From: Holophagales bacterium
GTDB lineage: Bacteria > Acidobacteriota > Thermoanaerobaculia > Multivoradales > Multivoraceae
NCBI GenBank assembly: GCA_009845425.1
Contig: VXZQ01000001.1
Coordinates: forward strand, 320,363-384,362
DNA length: 64,000 nt
Direction: 5' to 3'
Shown: in pieces, positions 57,209-64,000 of the stretch
Position numbering within the stretch: position 1 is the first letter of the stretch
How the letters are laid out: every line of letters starts with the position of its first letter
The notes under the pieces: generated by a model
What the model was told of the DNA's origin: nothing
What the model saw: only the letters and a program-made list of their open reading frames with translations
Databases searched by the model: none
Position numbers and translations under genes: made by a program

Positions 57209-59401
57209 ATGACTGGAGAACCCCCCCGGAAAGGGCCAGCCGGCCTCGCGTCGAACGCGGCAGTCCGAAAGGCGTTCACCGTGCTGACGGTCGGATTCGT
57301 CTCCGGCATCAGTCTGATCATCGGCGAGGTGGCCCTTGTCAGCCTGGCCTTCTCGGGACAGCTCGCCCCCTACCTGTCACAAGGCATCGGACTGATCCTG
57401 TTCGGCACCGCCGCCGCCTGCGTGGTGACCGGGCTCAGAAGCGGCTTTGCGGGCGCCGCCGCCGGGCCCACGATGGCGACGATGATCGCCCTCGGGGTGA
57501 TCGGCGGTTCGCTCACCGCCACCGGAGACGAGCTGCTTCCCACCATGGTCGCGATCATCGTTGTGGGTTCGGTCGCGACGGCGGCCTGCGCCCTCCTCAT
57601 CGAGCGCTTCCGCCTCGCCAACCTCGTGCGTTTCTTTCCCTACCCCGTTTCGTCCGGCTTCGTCGCGGGCACGGGCGGACTCGCCTGCGTCGTGGCTCTG
57701 AGGCTCATGGGCGTGCGGCTCGAGGCCGAAGCGCTCGCATCGCTGTTCGATCCGCTCGTCGTCACGAACTGGGGCGTCGGCGTCGCCTACGGCCTCGGCC
57801 TGTACTTCGCCAGCCGCCGCTGGCCCAGCCCCCTGCTGATGCCGGGGAGCTTCATCGCCGGCACGGGCCTCCTGCACTTCGGCATGGCGCGTTTCGGTGT
57901 CTCGACCCAGGAGGCGCAGGACAGGGGCCTCCTGTTCGCGGGCATCTCGGGATCGGACCTGTGGCCTCCCATGGCACTCGACGATGCGGCGCGCATCGAC
58001 TGGAGCGCGGTCGGCCCTCAGATTCCGAACATCCTCGTCCTGATCCTGGTGACCCTGCTCTGCACCGCCCTGTACATCGGCGGCATCGAGCTCGCCTCCG
58101 GTCGCGAGCTGGACTGGAACCGGGAGTTCGGCGCCGTCGGACTCGGGAGTCTGGCGGCCGGCCTCGGCGGCGCACCGCCCGGCACGTACGTCGTTCCGAC
58201 CTCTCTTCGCAACCTGATGCTCGGCGCCGGCCTCAAGTCGACCAGCATCGCGGTGGCGGTGGTGACCGCCTCGCCGCTGATCTTCGGCGACGTCCTGCTC
58301 ACACTCGTGCCCGTGCCGCTCATGGGCGGGGTCCTGCTGTTCACGGGCGTGGCACTGCTCGACCAGTGGCTGCTGAAGGTCCGCAAGCGCCTGCCGCCGA
58401 GCGACTACGCGATCATCCTGGTGATCTTCGTGACGATCCTGGCCCTGGGATTCCTCGAAGGCGTCGCCATCGGCATGCTGATCACGATCCTCTTCTTCGT
58501 CGTGCGCCTGAGTCGGGTCGACGTCGTCGACGCAACCTTCTCCCTGCGGGACGAGCGAAGCCATCGCGTCCGCGCGATACCGGACCGGGCGATCCTGCGG
58601 GCCGAGGGGTCGCGGGTCCGGGGCTACAGGCTTCGGGGCTACATCTTCTTCGGCGCCGGCTATCCGCTGGCGGACCGGCTCCAGGGGTCACTCGGCGAAG
58701 AGCCCAAGCCTGTGTGCATCGTGCTCGACTTCAAGGCTGTATCCGGCCTCGACTTCTCGACCGTCAGCGCCATGTGCCGCTTCATCCTGGCCGCTCGCCG
58801 CGCCGGCACCCGGGTGGTCATGAGCAGGGCCCCCGCCACGCTCGAAAAGGAGCTGCAGCGGAACCTGCCGCCGCCGGTGTTCGGCAGCGTCGTCTTCGCT
58901 CCGGATGACGATCAGGCGCTGGAACACTGCGAGGACGTGCTGATCTCCTCCTACGAGCCGCCCGACGACGCGGAAGGCGGAGAGCCTTCCCTGCTGGAGA
59001 CCGTGGGCGCCGACATGGAGCGTCACCTCGACCGGCAGGTCCTCTTCGAGGAGCTGGTCGGCGATCTCCGGGACTGGCTGGACACCCGGGAGCACGCCGA
59101 GGGCGAAACTCTCCTTGCCGCCGGCGAGTCGAACGACACGCTCCAGCTGATCACCGCCGGACGGGCCTCCGTGTTCGACGCAGCCGGCGCGCGCAGCCGC
59201 CAACTGGGGCCGGGCGACGCGGTCGAGCCCCGGGCGCCCGTCGCCGCCCCGACAGCGGCGGCCGCGGTCGTCGCCGACGAGCCCTGCACGACAGCGACGC
59301 TGACCGCTTCCGCCCTGCGGCTGCTCGAGGAGAGCGACCCGAAGCTCACGGCGAGGCTGTACCGCTACCTGCTGAATGCCGGCGCGCGAACGGCCGACTG
59401 A
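57209..59401 (+). CDS. SulP/SLC26-family anion transporter with STAS and cyclic-nucleotide-binding-like domains
   Basis: 730-residue protein. About ten to twelve membrane helices with SulP marks come first (residues about 20-440; SGFVAGTGGLACVVAL, GGIELASGRELDWNREFGA, LMGGVLLFTGVALLDQWL). A cytoplasmic STAS domain follows at about 470-590 (CIVLDFKAVSGLDFSTVSA). The last 90 residues look like a cNMP-binding beta roll (GETLLAAGESNDTLQLITAG, then RQLGPGD), but its ligand-binding phosphate cassette is not clear. The ATG at 57209 follows a 38-bp gap; the long upstream open frame is a shadow of the FG-GAP gene. It probably carries sulfate, bicarbonate or dicarboxylate. Confidence 0.87.
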   Translation: MTGEPPRKGPAGLASNAAVRKAFTVLTVGFVSGISLIIGEVALVSLAFSGQLAPYLSQGIGLILFGTAAACVVTGLRSGFAGAAAGPTMATMIALGVIGGSLTATGDELLPTMVAIIVVGSVATAACALLIERFRLANLVRFFPYPVSSGFVAGTGGLACVVALRLMGVRLEAEALASLFDPLVVTNWGVGVAYGLGLYFASRRWPSPLLMPGSFIAGTGLLHFGMARFGVSTQEAQDRGLLFAGISGSDLWPPMALDDAARIDWSAVGPQIPNILVLILVTLLCTALYIGGIELASGRELDWNREFGAVGLGSLAAGLGGAPPGTYVVPTSLRNLMLGAGLKSTSIAVAVVTASPLIFGDVLLTLVPVPLMGGVLLFTGVALLDQWLLKVRKRLPPSDYAIILVIFVTILALGFLEGVAIGMLITILFFVVRLSRVDVVDATFSLRDERSHRVRAIPDRAILRAEGSRVRGYRLRGYIFFGAGYPLADRLQGSLGEEPKPVCIVLDFKAVSGLDFSTVSAMCRFILAARRAGTRVVMSRAPATLEKELQRNLPPPVFGSVVFAPDDDQALEHCEDVLISSYEPPDDAEGGEPSLLETVGADMERHLDRQVLFEELVGDLRDWLDTREHAEGETLLAAGESNDTLQLITAGRASVFDAAGARSRQLGPGDAVEPRAPVAAPTAAAAVVADEPCTTATLTASALRLLEESDPKLTARLYRYLLNAGARTAD

Positions 59402-59494
59402 AACGCCTCGCGCAACCGGCGCGCGCGACGCAAGCTCCTAGATTGCGACCCTCCAGGTGAATAGAGTGTCCTCCACGCGACTGGAGGCCGCTCA

Positions 59495-62400
59495 ATGTCG
59501 AACACCCACCACCCAGGTTCTCCGGACGGCCCGCCCCGCGAAGAGCCGGTAGCGATCATCGGCATGGCCTGCCGCTTCCCCGGCAGCAAGGACCTCGCCG
59601 GCTACTGGAGACAGCTCCTGGCCGCCGAGAACGCGGTCGTGGAGGGCCCGCCCGGCTCCGTCATCGGGCGCCCGGGGCGGCAGTTCCCCCAGTTCGCCGC
59701 CAGCAACGAGGCCATCCGATTCGGGGCGTACGTCGAGGACCTCGATCTGTTCGACGCGGAGTTCTTCCGCATCTCACCGATCGAGGCGCAGATGCTCGAT
59801 CCCCAGCAGCGCATGATGCTGGAGGTGAGCTGGTGGGCGCTCGAGGACGCGGCCATCGACCCCGGGAGCCTCAAGGGCAGCCGCACCGGCGTCTATGCCG
59901 GCATCAGCATCATGGACTACCGGGACATGGCGATCTCGGATCCCGGCACGAGCGAGGCCGCGGCCGGGCTCTACGCCGCCACCGGCAACGCGCTGAACAC
60001 GGCCATCGGCCGGGTCTCCTTCGTTCTCGGCCTCGAAGGGCCGTCGATGGCGATCGACACCGCCTGCTCATCCTCGCTGGTCGCCATCCACCAGGCCGTG
60101 GCCGGGCTCCAGCGTGGTGAGGCGGACCTGGTTCTGGCCGGCGGCGTCCATGCCCAGTTCGCCGGACGACCGCTCGAGCTGCGCGCCAACGCGGGAATGC
60201 TGTCGCCGACGGGCCAGTGCTGGACCTTCGACGCGGCCGCCGACGGTTTCGTCTCCGGCGAGGGCTGCGGCCTGATCGTCCTCAAGCGCCTCAGCGACGC
60301 CAAGGCGGACGGTGACCGGATCTGGGCCGTCATTCCCGGCTCGGCGGTCAATCAGGACGGCGCCAGCCAGGGCTTGACCGTGCCCAGCGCTCCGTCCCAG
60401 GAAAAGGCGATGGAGGAGGCCCTGGCGCGGGCCGGCGCCTCCCCCTCCGACGTCGACTACCTGGAGACCCACGGCACCGGCACGATCGTCGGCGATCCCA
60501 TCGAGCTGAACGCGGCGGCAGCCGTCTACGGACGCGAGCGCGACGCGGAACACCCCCTGCTGGTCGGTTCCGTCAAGACGAACATCGGACACCTCGGACC
60601 CGCCGCCGGCGTCGCGGGCCTGATCAAGGCGGTCCTGGCGATGAGACACGGGGTCATTCCGCGTCACCTGAACTTCAGCAACCCGAACCCCAACATCGAC
60701 TGGGACCGCCTGCCTGTCCGCGTCACCGACGGGATGACGGACTGGCCCATCCACCCGGGTCGCCCCCGCCTGGCCGGCGTCAACTCGTTCGGTTGGTCGG
60801 GGACCAACGGCCACGTGCTGGTGCAGGGCTACGACGAGCTGGAGGCCGAGGCCGGCGCCGTCCGCGCGTCCTTTCCGACTGGCCTCCGCCTGCCTGTCAA
60901 CGGCCGAACGGAGCCGGGCGAGGAACCGGCGCTTCGCGAAACCCGCTTCCTGCCGCTCTCGGCCCGGTCGCCCGAGGCCCTTCGCGAAACGGCCGGACGC
61001 TACCTGTCCTGGCTCGACGAACAGACGCACCCGGAACTCTCCGACCTGGCCTGGACGGCCGCGGTCGGGAGGAGCCACTTCGCGCACCGGGCCGGCGTCG
61101 TCTTTAGCGACCCGGGAGCCAGCGCCCAGCTCCGGCAGCAACTCGAGGACCTGGCCGCTGGCCAGGATGGCGACCCACCCCGCGCAGCGCAGAAGGTGGC
61201 CTTCGTCTTCACCGGCCAGGCCAGTCAATGGCCCGGCATGGGCAGGGCCCTGTACGAACGAGAGCCCGTGTTCCGCTCGGTGCTCGACCGCTGTGACCGG
61301 CTGCTCTCCGAGGATCGCGAGGTCTCGCTGCTGGACGTCATGTTCGGAGAGAACGGGACCGACGGCCTGCTCGACGAACCGACCTGGACCCAGCCCGCCA
61401 TCTACTCCCTGGAGTGCGCGCTGGTCGCGCTCTGGGACAGCCTGGGTGTTGAGCCGAGCGTAGTCGTCGGCCACAGCCTGGGCGAGATCGCCGCGGCGCG
61501 GGCCGCGGGCGGCTTCACCCTCGAGCAGGGTCTTCGCTACGCCGCCGCGCGCGGCACGTTGATGGGCGCCACGCGCGCCGACGGCGCAATGGCCGCCGTC
61601 TTCGCCCCCGCCTCCCGCGTCGCCGAAACGGTAACCGAGCACAACGCCGGCTCGAACGACGCGGACCTCTCGGTTGCCGTCGACAACGGAGCGCAGCAGG
61701 TGGTGAGCGGGCCGGCCGCCGAACTCGACGCCGTGCTCGCCCGCTTCGAAGCCGAGGGCGTCAAGACGCACCGGCTGCGCCGGAGTCCCGCGTACCACAG
61801 CGCCCTGATCGAACCCGCCCTGGACGAGCTGGAAGTCGCCGTCAACGAGATCGCGCCCTCGCCTCCGGCTCCCTCCGTCCCCCTGGTCAGCAACATCACG
61901 GGCCGCTTGCTCGACCCGGACGACCGGATGGACGCCGCGTACTGGCGTCGCCACGCCCGCGAGCCGGTGGCGTTTCGGGCCAGCGTCGAGACCCTGGCGG
62001 AGATGGGAGTGGACGCGGTCGTGGAGATTGGCCCCCACGCCGTGCTGGGCCCCGTGGTCTCGATGATCTGGCCCGCGTCCGCGCCTGCGGGATCCCCGTC
62101 GGTTGTCGCCAGTCTGCAGCGTCCGCCCCGCGACGCCGAGGAGCCGCCCATCGACACCAGCGGCGGCTTCACCGAGGCCGTTGCCGGCGCCTGGGAGGCG
62201 GGCCTCGACATCGAGTTCGAGGGTCTGTTCGCCGGCGAGGAGCGGAGCCGGATCACCCTGCCGGGCTATCCGTTCCAGCGGATCCAGCACTGGGTCCGGA
62301 CATCGAAGCGGCGCCACAAGGACGACGGACATCCGCTGCTCGGCGTCCGGCACGAGTCGCCCCGCGGCGAGGTCATGTTCGAGACGGAGGTGTTCGCCTC

Positions 62401-64000
62401 CGATCCCGCGTGGCTGCTGGATCACCTGGTGTACGAGCAGGTCGTCGTCCCCGGCGGGCTCCACGGCGGCATGGCGGTCTCGGTGGCGCTGAGCCATGGC
62501 GACGGCCCGGCGGTCGTGGACGAACTGCAGATCTACAGCCCGCTGATGCTCGACGAGGAGGATCCCGAAAGCGGAGCGGGCGGCGGAGGCCGCACCCTGC
62601 AGTTCGTTCTGGACGGCTCGGACGACCTCGCGGAACGGCCCTTCGAGATCTTCACGAAGGGAGAGGGCGAGGAGGGCTGGACCCTTCACGCCGGCGGTCG
62701 ACTCTCCTCGGGAAGGTCGGACGTCGAACCGCTTCCGCCGCTCGACGTGGAAGCGCTCAAGGCCGAGTTGACGCCCCAGGATCCGGTCGAGTTCTACGCG
62801 ATGCGGTCCGCGACGGGCATCTACCTCGGCCCGTCGTACCACACAATCGAATCCGCCTGGGCAAGGGAAGGAGAGTCCCTGGCAACGCTCGCCCTCAACG
62901 ACTCGGTCGACGCGACGGGGATGGAACTGCATCCCCTGCTGCTGGACGGCTGTTTCCAGGTTCTGTCGCTGGCCCGGCACCACACCGTTGCCGAGCAGGG
63001 GGCGGTGTACATGCCGTTCGGCTGGCAGAGGCTGTGGGTAGCGGGACCGATGCCGAGCAGGCTTCTCTGCCACGCGACCGTGAGGACGTCCGGCGAGCGG
63101 AGCGGAGCGGACGCCGCGTCGTCCGAGCCGCCCGAGGTCGTGACGGGGGACGTCCGGTTCTACTCAACGGACGGCGCGCCTCTCGGCGGCCTGTTCGGCT
63201 TCACCGTCAAGCGAGCCACCCGCGGCGCCCTCCTCTCGGCCAGGGCAGGGATGAAGGACCTGTTGTACGAGGTCGCCTGGCGCGAACAGCCGCTGGACGG
63301 AAGCGTGCCGGCCGCGGACTTCCTGGCCAGCCCGGCGACGGTCGCCGGCCAGTCGCGCACTCTGGCCGAGCACCTGGCGGAGCGCGATGTCGATGCGGCG
63401 GACCGGGTCACCCTGCTCCGTGACCTCGAGCGGCTGTCCCAGGCCTACGTCCTCTCGGCGCTCGAGGGAATGGGGTGGCAGCGCTGGGCCGCGGCGGAGG
63501 TCTCGGCCGAGGATCTCCGCCGCGAACTGAACGTCGTCGACGAGCACCGGCGCCTGTTCCACCGGCTCCTGGCCATCCTGTCCGAGGCGGGCATCCTGAG
63601 CCCCTCCGACGGGGGCTACGTCGTAGCGGCCGGAGCGGACGCCCCGCTCCCCGACGAAGCCCTGGCGGACCCCGAACGTCTCGCCGAGAAGCTTCGGGTC
63701 AAGCACCCCCACGGCTCCAACGAGCTCGGTCTGCTCTGCCGCTGCGGCCCGGCTCTTGCCGACGTGCTCCAGGGCAGCACGGACCCGATGACGCTGATGT
63801 TCAGCGACGAAGGGCCCGGCGCGGCGGGCGTGTACCTCCAGGCGCCGGCCAACCGCTCCGCGAACCGGATGCTCGGAGACGCGGTCGAGGCGGCCGTCGC
63901 GGGCCTGCCGGAGGACCGCCGGCTGCGGATACTGGAAGTCGGGGCGGGGACCGGGTCCGCCACCGAGGCGGTTCTCCCGCGTCTGCCTTCGGACAGGGTC
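59495..64000 (+). CDS. Type I polyketide synthase (KS-AT-DH-MT...), 3' end outside window
   Basis: 1502 codons are visible and the frame is open at the right edge. The ketosynthase runs from residue 18 (PVAIIGMACRFPG) with Cys191 in DTACSSSL, the first His in ETHGTGT and the second in KTNIGHLG. The acyltransferase has GHSLGE (Ser661) and an AYHSALIEP block that does not match either the malonyl (HAFH) or methylmalonyl (YASH) code. A dehydratase follows, with His977 in LLDHLVYEQVVVPGG and the Asp1151/Gln1155 pair in HPLLLDGCFQ. A methyltransferase begins near residue 1380, with the SAM loop ILEVGAGTGSATE at 1479. There is no loading domain, so it may be a middle or iterative module. ATG with GGAGG 7 bases upstream. 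Confidence 0.95.
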   Translation, partial: MSNTHHPGSPDGPPREEPVAIIGMACRFPGSKDLAGYWRQLLAAENAVVEGPPGSVIGRPGRQFPQFAASNEAIRFGAYVEDLDLFDAEFFRISPIEAQMLDPQQRMMLEVSWWALEDAAIDPGSLKGSRTGVYAGISIMDYRDMAISDPGTSEAAAGLYAATGNALNTAIGRVSFVLGLEGPSMAIDTACSSSLVAIHQAVAGLQRGEADLVLAGGVHAQFAGRPLELRANAGMLSPTGQCWTFDAAADGFVSGEGCGLIVLKRLSDAKADGDRIWAVIPGSAVNQDGASQGLTVPSAPSQEKAMEEALARAGASPSDVDYLETHGTGTIVGDPIELNAAAAVYGRERDAEHPLLVGSVKTNIGHLGPAAGVAGLIKAVLAMRHGVIPRHLNFSNPNPNIDWDRLPVRVTDGMTDWPIHPGRPRLAGVNSFGWSGTNGHVLVQGYDELEAEAGAVRASFPTGLRLPVNGRTEPGEEPALRETRFLPLSARSPEALRETAGRYLSWLDEQTHPELSDLAWTAAVGRSHFAHRAGVVFSDPGASAQLRQQLEDLAAGQDGDPPRAAQKVAFVFTGQASQWPGMGRALYEREPVFRSVLDRCDRLLSEDREVSLLDVMFGENGTDGLLDEPTWTQPAIYSLECALVALWDSLGVEPSVVVGHSLGEIAAARAAGGFTLEQGLRYAAARGTLMGATRADGAMAAVFAPASRVAETVTEHNAGSNDADLSVAVDNGAQQVVSGPAAELDAVLARFEAEGVKTHRLRRSPAYHSALIEPALDELEVAVNEIAPSPPAPSVPLVSNITGRLLDPDDRMDAAYWRRHAREPVAFRASVETLAEMGVDAVVEIGPHAVLGPVVSMIWPASAPAGSPSVVASLQRPPRDAEEPPIDTSGGFTEAVAGAWEAGLDIEFEGLFAGEERSRITLPGYPFQRIQHWVRTSKRRHKDDGHPLLGVRHESPRGEVMFETEVFASDPAWLLDHLVYEQVVVPGGLHGGMAVSVALSHGDGPAVVDELQIYSPLMLDEEDPESGAGGGGRTLQFVLDGSDDLAERPFEIFTKGEGEEGWTLHAGGRLSSGRSDVEPLPPLDVEALKAELTPQDPVEFYAMRSATGIYLGPSYHTIESAWAREGESLATLALNDSVDATGMELHPLLLDGCFQVLSLARHHTVAEQGAVYMPFGWQRLWVAGPMPSRLLCHATVRTSGERSGADAASSEPPEVVTGDVRFYSTDGAPLGGLFGFTVKRATRGALLSARAGMKDLLYEVAWREQPLDGSVPAADFLASPATVAGQSRTLAEHLAERDVDAADRVTLLRDLERLSQAYVLSALEGMGWQRWAAAEVSAEDLRRELNVVDEHRRLFHRLLAILSEAGILSPSDGGYVVAAGADAPLPDEALADPERLAEKLRVKHPHGSNELGLLCRCGPALADVLQGSTDPMTLMFSDEGPGAAGVYLQAPANRSANRMLGDAVEAAVAGLPEDRRLRILEVGAGTGSATEAVLPRLPSDRV

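Noticed and set aside
60068..63073. A 1001-codon open frame on the minus strand inside the PKS gene.
   Set aside because: High GC leaves stop-poor shadow frames; the plus strand has all KS, AT and DH motifs in order, and the minus frame has no recognisable domain.

Overview
The window is GC-rich chromosomal DNA (roughly two thirds G+C by eye) from a diderm bacterium. The content best fits an Acidobacteriota-like lineage: an Oar-type TonB-dependent receptor with a carboxypeptidase-regulatory N-terminus, a sulfatase/TPR fusion next to an FG-GAP/ASPIC-UnbV lipoprotein, a complete dcw cluster with meso-diaminopimelate-type MurE, and many GTG/TTG starts with stop/start overlaps. This assignment is inference from gene content; no marker search was possible.

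Layout. (1) 1-740: left-truncated PIG-L deacetylase, divergent from argS (969-2909). (2) 2930-19283, minus strand: dcw cluster in the order mraZ-rsmH-ftsL-ftsI-murE-murF-mraY-murD-ftsW-murG-murC-ftsQ-ftsA-ftsZ, tightly overlapping, without murB or ddl. A four-copy array of 10-bp-spaced MraZ-box-like repeats lies upstream (19361-19400). (3) 19463-25314, minus strand: ftsB, mfd, a PpiC-type lipoprotein and a SurA-like chaperone, transcribed toward mraZ. (4) 25364-25520: initiator tRNA-fMet with its own promoter and terminator, followed by a hairpin repeat and an ERG4/ERG24-type sterol reductase homologue. (5) 26901-32455: an island of visibly lower GC with a coupled operon of DNA methyltransferase, HerA-like ATPase and NurA-like nuclease, plus a divergent small nuclease with a BamHI-like ExE motif. 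This is the best candidate for an undescribed restriction/defence system. (6) 32536-38905: iron-type ABC transporter, MFS carrier, a 90-residue orphan protein and a PLP-dependent dehydratase, divergent from an ornithine cyclodeaminase-family gene. (7) 39894-49658: SSS symporter, M28 peptidase, aldo/keto reductase, proline racemase-family enzyme, an SDR lacking catalytic residues, a TRAP transporter (QMP) and a DHDPS-family lyase. Together these suggest peptide-derived proline/hydroxyproline scavenging. (8) 49793-59401: TonB receptor, a 177-bp inverted-repeat element, repeats, sulfatase/TPR protein, FG-GAP lipoprotein and a SulP transporter. (9) 59495-end: start of a type I polyketide synthase (KS-AT-DH-MT visible), cut by the window edge.

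A short hairpin repeat with a TTCT loop occurs four times (25528, 36541, 52837, 55377). Its stem bases covary between copies, and one copy is translated as the N-terminus of a lipoprotein. Coordinates of starts were revised where a shine-dalgarno, a stop/start overlap or a signal peptide argued for it. No CRISPR array, rRNA, phage or IS transposase was seen.
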